NCBI RefSeq assembly: GCF_004571175.1
Contig: NZ_CP038273.1
Span: 2,728,001-2,792,000 of the forward strand
Reading direction: 5' to 3'
DNA length: 64,000 bases
Origin: Legionella israelensis
Lineage (GTDB): Bacteria; Pseudomonadota; Gammaproteobacteria; Legionellales; Legionellaceae
The notes under the pieces are model-generated. The model was not told the origin of the DNA and searched no databases. It saw only the letters and a list, made by a program, of their open reading frames with translations. Below, in pieces: positions 1 through 8,311 of the stretch (position 1 is the stretch's first letter; each line of letters opens with the position of its first letter). The position numbers and the translations under genes are program-made.

Positions 1-351
1 CAGATTGCCTTCGGCAGAAGCTAATTCCGTTTTATAAATGGTTGCATCCAGTTGAATTAAGAGTTGACCTTTTTTGACTCGATTACCCGGCTTAAAGTGA
101 ATGGCTGAAATCTGGCCTGCTAATTCAGAGCTGATATCGATGCTGTCCGTACTGTTGAGGCTGCCGAGCGTTTCATACTGATCAGCAAACCTTGCTTCAA
201 CAACAGGACTGGTTTCTACTGAAACCGGTTTATTTTCTATCGCCGGGGGTGGAGAAGGTTTTTTTGAAAATACAGAATAAGCTGTAGTGATAATAGCAAG
301 GAGAATGATTCCGAACAGGGCTATCCGTTTAAACCTCATGTTTTTGTTCAT
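1..351 (-). CDS. RND efflux periplasmic adaptor (MFP/HlyD family), N-terminal part
   Basis: The gene runs off the left edge; 117 codons are visible, reading leftward from an ATG at 351 (an alternative ATG lies at 339). A basic N-terminus (MNKNMRFKR) precedes one hydrophobic segment at about residues 10-25, then a proline-rich linker. After it come the LGSLNSTDSIDISSELAGQI and FKPGNRVKKGQLLIQLD stretches, typical of the biotinyl-lipoyl-like domain of membrane fusion proteins that link an inner-membrane RND pump to an outer-membrane channel. The substrate cannot be told, because the pump gene would lie outside the window. A lone IS982-type end lies about 70 bp upstream of the start and may affect its promoter region. 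The family call is firm from the lipoyl motif. Confidence 0.85.
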   Translation of the reverse strand, partial: MNKNMRFKRIALFGIILLAIITTAYSVFSKKPSPPPAIENKPVSVETSPVVEARFADQYETLGSLNSTDSIDISSELAGQISAIHFKPGNRVKKGQLLIQLDATIYKTELASAEGNL

Positions 352-419
352 TATGAATTCAATATGGTAAGGGATTATAAAATATTAAAGAATAAATTTC
401 AAAAAAATCGGAAAAATCG

Positions 420-441
420 GACCAGTTATATCGAATTCACG
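420..441. repeat. solo right-end repeat of the IS982-family element
   Basis: These 22 bp, beginning GACCAGTTATATCG, are identical to the right inner end of the complete IS at 2126-2147. The identity stops abruptly on both sides and no transposase remnant lies next to it. It is either the scar of an older copy or a single end left by a deletion. Confidence 0.75.
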
Positions 442-576
442 ATAAATTTCTATCGACATATGAAACGATCGCAAATTTGGTTTTTTTCAGCCCCTATGAG
501 CCAACTAAATTGTATAAATTAACTTATGGACTAATCTTTATTATAGGAGAAAGGAATATTATTTTATAAGGAGAGT

Positions 577-732
577 ATGATGGATTTATTATTTTTAATT
601 ATTTTAATATTGGTGTTAATAGCCGTCTTGCCTGCCTGGCCTTATAGTCGTGGATGGGGATATTATCCGAGTGGCGGGATAGGGCTGCTGTTACTCATAT
701 TGATCCTTCTGTTTTTGATGGGAAGAGTGTAA
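577..732 (+). CDS. small hydrophobic DUF3309-type protein
   Basis: A 51-residue protein, almost wholly hydrophobic, with two likely membrane segments (about residues 3-16 and 32-48) separated by a short turn containing PAWPYSRGWGYYPSGG. That turn and the length match the DUF3309 family of tiny membrane proteins, whose function is not known. A good ribosome site (AAGGAGAG, 569-576) lies directly ahead of the ATG pair at 577/580. It stands alone between the efflux adaptor, transcribed away from it, and a minus-strand small ORF. Confidence 0.75.
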   Translation: MMDLLFLIILILVLIAVLPAWPYSRGWGYYPSGGIGLLLLILILLFLMGRV

Positions 733-865
733 ATAGAATATTATTATATGAACACATCATGTCCACATACCATTTTGCATGGGGCTTCATGCTGCCAAAA
801 TTTTTTGTACGGATAAACAGTTAAACGATCAGATGCTATACCTGGCCGTCGATTTAATTCATAAC

Positions 866-1033
866 TTATTTTGAATTTTGTTCTTTTTTTGCCTGATCGA
901 TTGCAATCGCTATGGCGCGACCTTCTTCATACCCCTCTTCAAGTAATTTATTAGCGATTTCAATTGCCTTATTTCTAGTTGAAGTATCTAAATTTTTCAT
1001 TGAATCTGGATAGTTTGATTTCGTCCATGGCAT
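866..1033 (-). CDS. small conserved hypothetical protein (MPWTKSNYPDSMKNL type)
   Basis: A 55-residue soluble protein. The start MPWTKSNYPDSMKNL and the helix ...EIANKLLEEGYEEGRAIAIAI resemble a widespread family of short bacterial proteins usually annotated as hypothetical, sometimes next to DUF2188 proteins. No function is established. An AGGAG ribosome site sits just upstream of the ATG at 1033 on the minus strand, so translation is likely. The family resemblance is from memory of the motif, not from a search. Confidence 0.65.
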   Translation of the reverse strand: MPWTKSNYPDSMKNLDTSTRNKAIEIANKLLEEGYEEGRAIAIAIDQAKKEQNSK

Positions 1034-1129
1034 ATCTATCTCCTTTTGGTATATAGCAGACTCTTTTAATTAACTTTTTTAAATATAGACAACTTCTTCA
1101 ATTAATTGTAAAAAGGAATAGCTTCTTTA

Positions 1130-2148
1130 ACGTGAATTCGATGTAACTGTTTAAGGATTATCCTGCAAAGAGAAAATATATTGAAAACCCAGACCTTTTG
1201 TGATCTTATTTGTTTTTTCTAAGAACAGTAATAGGATACAAGAGGCCTGGAATGGATAAGTTAGTCGAATTATTCTGTATTGTCGATGATTTTTGTCAAA
1301 AGTTTTTACCAATCTTTGAGCAGCAACTTATAAATATTTCAGGCAAAGTCAGGAAGAAACCCTGTAGCCTGTCTATGTCCGAAATAATGACGATAGTGAT
1401 ACACTACCACCAATCCAATTATCGAAACTTCAAAAGCTATTATTCTTATGTTTTGCAGAAAGATTTACGTCCCTATTTCCCAAAACTGGTCAGCTATAGC
1501 AGAATGACTGAGCTGATGCCATCTTGTATAGTGCCATTAACGGCATTTTGCCACAATCAATCAAAGACTCTAACTGGCATTTATTTCGTAGACTCAACCC
1601 CTATTGAGGTCTGCCACGTTAAAAGAGCGCAACAGAATAAAACATTTAAGGGGTTAGCGGAGAAGTCCAAATCAACTATGGGATGGTATTTTGGTTTTAA
1701 ACTTCATTTGGTGGCCAATGATAAAGGTGAGCTAATGGCTTTTAAAATAACCTCAAGCCGAACAGATGACCGAACGGTTGTGCCCGATTTAAGTAAAAAT
1801 CTGTTGGGTAAAATGATTGGAGATAAGGGATATATTTCCCAAAATCTGACCGAGAAACTTGCTGAAAGAGGCTTGCAACTACTGACCAAAGTCAGAAAAA
1901 ATATGAAGCAAAAAGTGCTCGATGCCTTTGACAAAGTCCTGTTGAGAAAAAGAGCCATTGTTGAATCTGTTATTGACCAATTAAAAAATATTTCAAATAT
2001 CGAACACTCAAGGCATCGTTCTGTCTTTAATTTTATGGTCAATATCTTGGCTGGTTTGGCAGCTTATGCACTTAAGCCAAAGAAACCTTCCTTGAATATT
2101 GAAAAAACATTCGTGGCTGTCGTTTGACCAGTTATATCGAATTCACGT
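1130..2148 (+). mobile_element. complete IS982-family insertion sequence
   Basis: The 1019-bp element has imperfect terminal inverted repeats: left ACGTGAATTCGATGTAACTG, right (complement) ACGTGAATTCGATATAACTG. It is flanked by a perfect 7-bp direct repeat TTCTTTA at 1123-1129 and 2149-2155. It encodes one intact transposase. Length, single ORF and duplication size fit IS982. With intact ends, ORF and duplication it looks recent and potentially active. Confidence 0.93.
1252..2127 (+). CDS. IS982-family transposase
   Basis: The 291-residue DDE transposase occupies most of the IS. The start at 1252 (MDKLVELFCIVDDFC) matches the family N-terminus; an in-frame upstream ATG at 1210 adds 14 residues that do not look like IS982. 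Visible acidic residues in the expected spacing are D114 (YFVDST), D191 (IGDKGY) and E238 (IVESV). The C-terminal NISNIEHSRHRS...NILAGLAAY block is also characteristic of the family. No frameshift or internal stop is seen, so it should be functional. Confidence 0.92.
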   Translation: MDKLVELFCIVDDFCQKFLPIFEQQLINISGKVRKKPCSLSMSEIMTIVIHYHQSNYRNFKSYYSYVLQKDLRPYFPKLVSYSRMTELMPSCIVPLTAFCHNQSKTLTGIYFVDSTPIEVCHVKRAQQNKTFKGLAEKSKSTMGWYFGFKLHLVANDKGELMAFKITSSRTDDRTVVPDLSKNLLGKMIGDKGYISQNLTEKLAERGLQLLTKVRKNMKQKVLDAFDKVLLRKRAIVESVIDQLKNISNIEHSRHRSVFNFMVNILAGLAAYALKPKKPSLNIEKTFVAVV

Positions 2149-2183
2149 TTCTTTAGTTAAATGAAGGAAGAATAAATATATAT

Positions 2184-2636
2184 ATGGATATACTTTTTGA
2201 ATCATTAAAGATGATTGGAATAGGCGTAGCTGTATTTTTATATGCTATTTTTCTGTTGAGAATAGCAAAGACAAGGATTCGGCTTAAAAGACCTTTTGAT
2301 TTCGTCATCATAATATTAATCGGTTCCTTACTAAGTAGGATAATTAATGGTAAAGCAGAACTAATTCCAACTTTACTTACTACCTTTACTCTCATTATGC
2401 TTCATAAATTATTTGCATTGATTTCCTATCATTCCGATTGGATTGGACGAGTTTTGAAGGGAAAAGAACAGTTATTAATAGAAAATGGTGAGATTAATTG
2501 GGAGCATATGAAAGAAAGTAAAATTACGGAAGAAGATTTATTAGAAGAAGCAAGAAAAAATAAGATTTTGCGGATTGAGACAATCAAAAAAGCTTATTTG
2601 GAAAGAGATGGAAATATCAGTTTTATTAAAGAATAG
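2184..2636 (+). CDS. DUF421 (YetF-like) membrane protein
   Basis: A 150-residue protein with three hydrophobic segments (about residues 8-26, 38-52 and 60-80), followed by a cytoplasmic domain with LKGKEQLLIENGEINWEHM and a following SKITEEDLLEEAR stretch. This order, three helices then the 'G-x-ixwe-m-ks-kit-edlleeaR' block, is the DUF421/YetF family. The biochemical role is unknown; some Bacillus members act in spores. It starts 29 bp after the IS target duplication, so the upstream promoter region was probably displaced by the IS982 insertion. Confidence 0.85.
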   Translation: MDILFESLKMIGIGVAVFLYAIFLLRIAKTRIRLKRPFDFVIIILIGSLLSRIINGKAELIPTLLTTFTLIMLHKLFALISYHSDWIGRVLKGKEQLLIENGEINWEHMKESKITEEDLLEEARKNKILRIETIKKAYLERDGNISFIKE

Positions 2637-2886
2637 TGTCAGTGTAGTTTGGTATGAGAATTAGAAGATATCCTTAAAAGAATTGGGTGATGCAATTCCC
2701 GTGTTTATTCCTATGCGATATCAAATTAGGGAGTTGATTTTCGAAAGAAGTAAATAAAGCTAAATATGTCCTTGATTTAAGAATCGTAAGTCGAGGTTTT
2801 CTTTTGCTGACTCTAATAAGGTCTTTCTCCGATTGCCAGAATTTCCAACTTCTTTATTTTTATAAGCAGACGTATGGGGATGGATC

Positions 2887-3282
2887 CTAAATAAAAAATA
2901 TATCGCTCTGTCCATGAGAGATAGGGGCTATATTGAGCCAAATAAGGGGTATGTCGCTGCTGTTTTCCAAAGCATGAACTTGATAAGTACCAATATAATA
3001 AATATCGCCTGCTTTTACAGAATGGTTTTCGAAATTGCTCGCCGTTTCTGACATTTTATCTACATCTGCAGTGTGAAGTATTCCTTCCCCTTCTTTAATA
3101 ATAAAAATGTCCATCCCTGTTTTATGCCAATGTTTACGCTGTTTTCCTGCCGGAGAAAGATAACCACATGCGAAAGCAGCCTCAGGTAATTGCTCGAATA
3201 ATTTAAGGATATTAATATTTGTTTTGCCTTGAGGAAATTGTTCTTTTTCTTTCAGTACTTCAAAATAATTAAGAATACGCAT
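2887..3282 (-). CDS. cupin-domain protein
   Basis: A 131-residue single cupin. The first motif (KHWHKTGMDIFIIKEGEG, about residues 51-68) has two histidines spaced for metal binding. The second part (VKAGDIYYIGTYQVHALEN, about 89-107) gives the third histidine region. The F/A-rich lead AFACGYLSPAG is common in small sugar- or carboxylate-binding cupins. No substrate can be assigned. It is monocistronic, read leftward, with no functional link to neighbours. Confidence 0.75.
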   Translation of the reverse strand: MRILNYFEVLKEKEQFPQGKTNINILKLFEQLPEAAFACGYLSPAGKQRKHWHKTGMDIFIIKEGEGILHTADVDKMSETASNFENHSVKAGDIYYIGTYQVHALENSSDIPLIWLNIAPISHGQSDIFFI

Positions 3283-3411
3283 CTTGATGCTCCTGAAATT
3301 TTTAACATGAGTTTTTAAATTAAGTTTAGTAGATTTTTACAACTAGTTATCAACTTGGCGTGTAAGCCGCAATCTGCCTCATATTTATCTAATCTCTTGG
3401 TATCAAAAGCT

Positions 3412-3491
3412 CTAGGCTCTGTGCACTTATCTTTTATCGTAGCGAAAATTTGGGTGATTTGCAGCCGGTAAGATAAGTGCACAGAGCCTAG
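3412..3491. repeat. 22-bp perfect inverted repeat (CTAGGCTCTGTGCAC type)
   Basis: The arm 3412-3433 (CTAGGCTCTGTGCACTTATC, plus TT) is perfectly complementary to 3470-3491 across a 36-bp spacer. It lies in the gap between the cupin and MFS genes, both read leftward. The outer sequence resembles the TAGGTTCTGTGAAC hairpins at 22738 and 60288. It could be a transcription hairpin or a miniature element; no uridine run follows either arm. Confidence 0.85.
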
Positions 3492-3550
3492 GGAGCTTAA
3501 GTCTATGAAATGCAAGGCGGCCTAATGCGAAAGAAACGAACAGGACCTAT

Positions 3551-4714
3551 TTAACGCTTGATGAGTGCTGTTGTCATGATTGCTGCTATTGCCAGAGACG
3601 TTAACGAAATTAAGAAGCTCCAATCATATCCTCTTGGAATTTTGTGAATTAAATAGGACATTCCATAAGCACTTAGAGTTTGACTTACTGCAAAAAAAGC
3701 CGTCATAATTCCCCACAGCAAAGAATAGTCCTGGTGGGGAACCATTTCGCTTAATTGTGCGGAAGAAAGAGAAACGATACTTAAAAATAGCATTCCCATC
3801 AATAAACTGGAAAGCATTATCAGAACAGGGTTATGCGGAAGTATAATCAATAGAATGGCTAAAATACCTATTAGATATGCGGCTATTAAACACTCCGTAA
3901 CACCGATGCGATCAGCAATCAAGCCACTGCTCAAGGTCCCTACTACAGTCCCTATACCAAATAAGGACCAATTAAAACCAGCCAGTTCAGTACTGTAATG
4001 GAGATTACTTATAATATATTCTATAAGAAAAAGCGTGTGTGGCGTAAAACCAATACCAAATAAGAAATAAGCGCCTGCAAGTATAAAGAAGGGTAAGTTC
4101 ATTCTATTATTCTGCAGAGCTTTGGGATGTGGAACTTGAGCGCTATCTTTTGAAGTTGGCAAGTTAAACCAGGCAAACAAGCCCGTTATTAAAGATATTA
4201 ACCCTAAAATAAACCAGGTAAAGCTTAACCCAACTTTAATGGTGTAAGGAATCACAGTTCCTGACAAGACGATACCTAGCCCAATACCTGTAAATATTAC
4301 TCCCCCTGTTATACCTTTCAATTTTTCCGGGGTATTTGAAAATATAAGCGAAGATGTGGTGACCATCAATAATGCCCCTCCGAATCCTGCTAAAAACCTC
4401 CAAAAATCCAACCAATAGAATCCGATGGGAAACCCGCATAAAAAAAGGCTGATCACACAGGATATTAAAGCACATTGTATGGCTTTTCGTTCTCCTAATA
4501 CATGAGTACACGACTTGGCGAAGATTGCGCCAAGAAAATAACCGAGAAAATTTATCCCGCCAAGATAGCCGGCTTCAAGTTTATTTAACCAATGATGATC
4601 AATCATTAACGGCATGATGGGAGTATAAGCAAAGCGGGCTATACCTACTCCAACAAGCATGCAACATAATCCAGCCAAGGCATAGATAATGTTTTTTGAA
4701 TGAAGGGATTGCAT
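3551..4714 (-). CDS. MFS transporter, YbfB/YjiJ type
   Basis: A 387-residue polytopic protein with about 12 hydrophobic helices. The N-terminus (GLCCMLVGVGIARFAYTPIM, followed by PLMI) carries the ARFAYTP signature of the YbfB/YjiJ branch of the major facilitator superfamily. LGERKAIQ after helix 2 is a variant of the loop motif A. The branch is thought to move small organic compounds, but the substrate here is unknown. It is complete and apparently monocistronic. Confidence 0.85.
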   Translation of the reverse strand: MQSLHSKNIIYALAGLCCMLVGVGIARFAYTPIMPLMIDHHWLNKLEAGYLGGINFLGYFLGAIFAKSCTHVLGERKAIQCALISCVISLFLCGFPIGFYWLDFWRFLAGFGGALLMVTTSSLIFSNTPEKLKGITGGVIFTGIGLGIVLSGTVIPYTIKVGLSFTWFILGLISLITGLFAWFNLPTSKDSAQVPHPKALQNNRMNLPFFILAGAYFLFGIGFTPHTLFLIEYIISNLHYSTELAGFNWSLFGIGTVVGTLSSGLIADRIGVTECLIAAYLIGILAILLIILPHNPVLIMLSSLLMGMLFLSIVSLSSAQLSEMVPHQDYSLLWGIMTAFFAVSQTLSAYGMSYLIHKIPRGYDWSFLISLTSLAIAAIMTTALIKR

Positions 4715-4762
4715 ATTTTCCTTGAGATATTTTTATTGCTGTATTATATGGAATCCTTAATT

Positions 4763-4832
4763 ACTCATGTTACGCCGCTTCGTCTTTTTTGCCTCGTGTC
4801 TTCTAAAAAATACTATGCTGCGTAACATGAGT
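4763..4832. repeat. 70-bp miniature inverted-repeat element sharing ends with the IS at 36060
   Basis: The ends are ACTCATGTTACGC and its exact complement (13 bp). The same 13 bp form the terminal repeats of the complete IS4-superfamily element at 36060-37212. Flanks are TAATT on the left and TAATC on the right, a near-match to the 5-bp AT-rich duplication of the full element. No coding capacity. It is best read as a non-autonomous derivative (MITE). Confidence 0.75.
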
Positions 4833-4915
4833 TAATCATTTTTAATTTATTACAATGGATTAGGTAATTCTATCGATTGCCGGTGTTTCTTCATTGACTG
4901 TCGAGAGGAGGTGGC

Positions 4916-5203
4916 TTATTTCTTGGTTAACCACTCCCCCAACACCTCGATGATTTTCCGTGCCTGATCTTCACTGGAAATATTAAATTTGGATTTTTGC
5001 CAATATTGGTTATTTCTTTTTTGATAACGGCGAATAGTATATTTTACTGGTCCAAATTCCTTTTTTACATTATCCCAGTCTTGATATTGAAAAATGATGG
5101 TTGTCCACGCCCCTTTAGACAAGATATGTTTATCCAACTCACGCGTGGTTTCGATGCCGTTTTCCTTAAATGCAACGGTTAAATCATCAATATGCTCTGC
5201 CAT
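4916..5203 (-). CDS. conserved hypothetical protein
   Basis: A 95-residue soluble protein, mixed charged, no signal peptide or membrane segment. The central WTTIIFQYQDWDNVKKEF and KYTIRRYQKRNNQYWQKSKF stretches suggest a compact alpha/beta fold with a conserved aromatic surface. I do not recognise the family and assign no function. It lies 19 bp downstream of the DUF2845 gene on the same strand, so the two are probably cotranscribed. Confidence 0.6.
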   Translation of the reverse strand: MAEHIDDLTVAFKENGIETTRELDKHILSKGAWTTIIFQYQDWDNVKKEFGPVKYTIRRYQKRNNQYWQKSKFNISSEDQARKIIEVLGEWLTKK

Positions 5204-5222
5204 TTACAGTTATCCATTAATT

Positions 5223-5780
5223 TTATTTGACGATGGATTGTAATCTTCCATTGACAAAAGTCAAGGTAACGGATGGCTGATATTGATCTGCCTGATACGT
5301 CCATATTTCAGTTTTGTTATCGCCTGGTAGAATCCGGTTAATGTACGTTTTATTGACGAGAGAAGGATTGCCACAGGTATTGTAGACGGCTGCGACAGGA
5401 CTGCCAACTTCCACACTGCTGCCACAGATACTAAAGGCATTGGTTGAGGAGCCGTTAATCCGCGCAGAAGCTACCTTATTGTTTATGATATCTACTTCTA
5501 ATCTTGCTCCGCCATAACCGGTTGGAACACTCCACACTCCATAAAAAGCTTCTCCGGTACCTTGATTGTTATATATAAGTTGAGTTACTGGCACTTTTTC
5601 TGTAACCGGTTGGTTAGATTGCTCTTTTTTTATGGGTTGCCCGCAGGCATTGATAACCTCGTCCTGAGTCATCCCTGTATTAATGTATTTATGATTTCCT
5701 GGGCAATAATAGGAATCCAAAGCAAAAACCGACAAAGGCAACATCATAAGAATCAGAAGAATAAGAGGTGCTTGTTTCAT
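5223..5780 (-). CDS. secreted DUF2845 protein
   Basis: A 185-residue protein with a signal peptide (MKQAPLILLILMMLPLSVFA, cleavage near residue 20). The mature chain has two similar modules: YYCPGNHKYINTGMTQDEVINACGQP and SICGSSVEVGSPVAAVYNTCGNP. Each has a 'G-x-V..v...CG-P' core, the DUF2845 pattern, with paired cysteines that could form disulphides in the periplasm. The function is unknown. The following small gene (4916-5203) appears to be in the same transcript. Confidence 0.8.
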   Translation of the reverse strand: MKQAPLILLILMMLPLSVFALDSYYCPGNHKYINTGMTQDEVINACGQPIKKEQSNQPVTEKVPVTQLIYNNQGTGEAFYGVWSVPTGYGGARLEVDIINNKVASARINGSSTNAFSICGSSVEVGSPVAAVYNTCGNPSLVNKTYINRILPGDNKTEIWTYQADQYQPSVTLTFVNGRLQSIVK

Positions 5781-5870
5781 GATTCAATCCAAGGAGTGAA
5801 GGTGACTTGTATATAGTATAGCCAAATCACCATTTTTTTTAAGAGTCGCAGCCTGATGCTTTATTTTGCT

Positions 5871-6446
5871 CTATAACAAACGCCAGGGGAGTGAGTGGTT
5901 GATAAAAAGAGTAATCACTTTCAGTATAATTAAGATGATGAACGGTGAGAAATCAAAGCCTGAAATATCGGGAATGATTTTTCGACCAAAGTTTAAAAAT
6001 GGCGCTGTGATGATACGGATAACATCTAATACTGGATGCTGGAGAGCAGGACTGACCCAGCTTAAAACAACTTGAATCAAAATGATATAAAACAAGAGAT
6101 CGCAAGGCTGAATAATTAAATCAGCCAGTACATAAACCAATATAAAAGTAAATGGTATTAATGCACCAAATACAAGCAGACTGACAATAATTATTTTGAT
6201 AAATTCTACAACGACAAGAGCAGCAAACGTTGTCCAATCGTAGCGATTTGAAGCTTTGTATTCGATGTTAAATATATGATTTAGCGGCAAAACGATAGGG
6301 TTTGTTATTTTATAGATAATTTGACTGGCGGGGTTGATAGCACTGATACGGAAAAATCGTATGGCTATCCGCAGCCATAAGCTGAAAATCACAAGAGTAA
6401 AAAAAATCGATACTAAAAATAAACCTACTGCTTGAAAACCGGACAT
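5871..6446 (-). CDS. yggT: YggT-family membrane protein
   Basis: A 191-residue protein with two YGGT repeats. Each has a hydrophobic helix, an amphipathic 'R-x-x-x-x-x-NP' element (RFFRISAINPASQ near 31-43; ILIQVVLSWVSPALQHPVLD near 121-140), a proline and a second helix. The family is linked to membrane stress and osmotic phenotypes, with no defined reaction. It lies downstream of yggS and proC on the same strand, the usual gammaproteobacterial order, but here a structured gap of 375 bp separates it from proC. Confidence 0.88.
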   Translation of the reverse strand: MSGFQAVGLFLVSIFFTLVIFSLWLRIAIRFFRISAINPASQIIYKITNPIVLPLNHIFNIEYKASNRYDWTTFAALVVVEFIKIIIVSLLVFGALIPFTFILVYVLADLIIQPCDLLFYIILIQVVLSWVSPALQHPVLDVIRIITAPFLNFGRKIIPDISGFDFSPFIILIILKVITLFINHSLPWRLL

Positions 6447-6571
6447 TATTCCTCCGTCATCTGTTAAGAACTAAATGGAACTAAATGGAAATAAAAGTAA
6501 ATATCTTTCCTGTAAATGACTATGGTAAATGAATTTCCATGGCTTGACACGTCTTCAGGATACAATTTACC

Positions 6572-6687
6572 GAAAAGTCAAATTTTGCAGATCTTAAACG
6601 AAAATTACTTTGAAAAATGCTCAAACAGACAGCCATGCGGCGTTTTTTCAAAGTAATTTTGTTTAACAAGCTCAAATCTGACTTTTC
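6572..6687. repeat. 116-bp bipartite palindrome between yggT and proC
   Basis: The outer arm GAAAAGTCA (6572-6580) pairs with 6679-6687, and an inner 17-bp arm AAAATTACTTTGAAAAA (6601-6617) pairs perfectly with 6644-6660. A small ORF across it is explained by the palindrome. It fills much of the 375-bp gap 6447-6821; the rest of that gap shows nothing else I can name. It may fold in the yggS-proC-yggT transcript or be a miniature element. Confidence 0.8.
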
Positions 6688-6821
6688 ACTAAATTTAATA
6701 ATTGTATAAGACATGGTCGTGGACCTGTAAGTCTTCTGGCTTTCATGGGTGCCATGGTTAAGCCACGGGAATTCACTGTGCTAATGCTCATGTCATTTCC
6801 AGAATAATAAAGCGCTGGAAC

Positions 6822-7613
6822 CTAAAGGTCTTTGCCTAACTCAATCGAGCGCTGTTGCGCTGCTTTTAATGCATTTAAAATGAGTGTATCGAATTCACCA
6901 TTACATAGTATATCGAGTGCGGCCGCTGTTGTCCCCATAGGAGATGTCACTTTTTTTCTTAATTCTTTAATGTTTAGGTTGGTTTGTTCTGCTAATTTAA
7001 GAGCCCCTTTAACTGTCTGGCAGGTGAATGAATAGGCATCCTTATGATTTAGTCCGAGTTCTTCGGCTGCTGAAACCAATGATTCCATAAATTTATAAAC
7101 ATAAGCAGGACCGCTACCGGCAAGGGCAGTCAAAATATCGAGATCAGTTTCTCTCTCAATCCATTTCACCATTCCAATGTTGGAAAATATCTCTTCAGCC
7201 CATATTTTTTGCTGTTGGTTGGCTAATGTATTAGCTATTAATGCTGTTGCGGCTTCATTTACGGCAGCAGGTGTGTTAGGCATGCTGCGAATAATGGGCT
7301 GTTTGGGATGACATCGATGACCTAACCAGGATAGGGAAAGGCCGGCGGCTACGGAAATCAACAGACAGTTTTCATGTATCACAGGAATGATGTCCTTTAG
7401 TACATCAGCCATTTGCTGCGGTTTAACGGCTAAAATAACGATATCGGCTTTCTGAACAGCGATGGCATTATCGGAATAAGTTCTTATGATATCCATGGTA
7501 TAGCCTTCAGACAAAGATGGTGCTGAAGCTGAAAGATGATGTTGGTCTGTGTTGAGAAGTCCCTGGGCAATCGCTTTAGCCATGTTGCCAAAACCGATAA
7601 AGGCTATATTCAT
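6822..7613 (-). CDS. proC: pyrroline-5-carboxylate reductase
   Basis: A 263-residue enzyme catalysing the last step of proline synthesis, NAD(P)H-dependent reduction of 1-pyrroline-5-carboxylate in the cytoplasm. The Rossmann motif is at the N-terminus (IAFIGFGNMAKAIAQGLL, residues 3-20) and VILAVKPQQM follows. The dimerisation/substrate domain has ITALAGSGPAYVYKFMES-like sequence (LTALAGSGPAYVYKFMESL) and the C-terminal KKVTSPMGTTAAAL signature. The length is normal for the family. Its start overlaps the stop of yggS by 4 bp, so the two are translationally coupled. Confidence 0.96.
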   Translation of the reverse strand: MNIAFIGFGNMAKAIAQGLLNTDQHHLSASAPSLSEGYTMDIIRTYSDNAIAVQKADIVILAVKPQQMADVLKDIIPVIHENCLLISVAAGLSLSWLGHRCHPKQPIIRSMPNTPAAVNEAATALIANTLANQQQKIWAEEIFSNIGMVKWIERETDLDILTALAGSGPAYVYKFMESLVSAAEELGLNHKDAYSFTCQTVKGALKLAEQTNLNIKELRKKVTSPMGTTAAALDILCNGEFDTLILNALKAAQQRSIELGKDL

Positions 7614-8311
7614 TGTTGTGACCTCTTTTCTCGTTCTCCAAAAATGGCTTGCCCCAGCCGGATAATGGTGCTGCCGGCATGTATGGCTGAAATATAATCA
7701 TTACTCATTCCCATCGATAATGTATCCAATTTTAGCTGCAGGTGATGATTGAGCTCTTGCAAAAGCTTTTTAAGTTCAGTGAACAGAAGATATTGCTCCT
7801 GCTCTGTAGCGCTGGTATGCAGGATTGTCATTAATCCTCGGCATTTAATCCGGGGAAGTGTTCTTAGTTTCTGCAGCAACTCAAAGGATTGTTCTTTGGC
7901 TATTCCAGACTTGCTCGTTTCCCCCGTTAAATTGATTTGTAGACAGACATTTAACGGAGGATGGTCATCTGGACGATGTTGATTCAGTAACTCAGCAATT
8001 CTATAGCGATCAATGCTGTGTATCCAGGAAAATTTGCTGGCAATGGCGCGTGTTTTATTACTCTGGACAGAACCAATAAAATGCCAATGGATCGACAATT
8101 CTTGAAGGGCTGCTATTTTTTTTTCGGCTTCCTGAAGATAATTTTCAGCAAATTCCTTCAATCCGCTGCGATAGGCTTTTTTGATTTTCTCAATGGACTG
8201 GCCCTTGCTGACAGCAAGCAGACTCACACAACCAGGCGGTCTATGACTGTTGGCTTCTTCTTGGCGGATGATCTGGTTTATTCTGGCTATACGTTCGCTT
8301 ATCTTTGTCAT
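7610..8311 (-). CDS. yggS: YggS-family pyridoxal phosphate homeostasis protein
   Basis: A 233-residue PLP-binding protein of the alanine-racemase N-terminal fold. It controls vitamin B6 and amino acid pools and has no known catalysis. Visible motifs: LLAVSKGQSIEKIKKAYRSG with the PLP lysine, FAENYLQEA, WHFIGSVQSNK, RGLMTI, and the phosphate-binding LSMGMSNDY near the C-terminus. An in-frame ATG at 8428 would add 39 residues that are not conserved in the family; 8311 (MTKISERIARINQIIRQ) matches the usual N-terminus. It overlaps proC and is divergent from pilT, with a 207-bp shared promoter region. Confidence 0.93.
   Translation of the reverse strand: MTKISERIARINQIIRQEEANSHRPPGCVSLLAVSKGQSIEKIKKAYRSGLKEFAENYLQEAEKKIAALQELSIHWHFIGSVQSNKTRAIASKFSWIHSIDRYRIAELLNQHRPDDHPPLNVCLQINLTGETSKSGIAKEQSFELLQKLRTLPRIKCRGLMTILHTSATEQEQYLLFTELKKLLQELNHHLQLKLDTLSMGMSNDYISAIHAGSTIIRLGQAIFGEREKRSQQ

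Noticed and set aside
2637-2886. Possible transposase remnant between the DUF421 and cupin genes
   Set aside because: Short helix-turn-helix-like words appear but no frame longer than a few codons or recognisable end repeats support it.
3315-3515. 66-codon ORF on the minus strand
   Set aside because: It is created by the 22-bp inverted repeat and has no ribosome site or recognisable protein features.
6520-6714. 64-codon minus-strand ORF
   Set aside because: It lies across the bipartite palindrome and its sequence mirrors itself; no protein-like composition.
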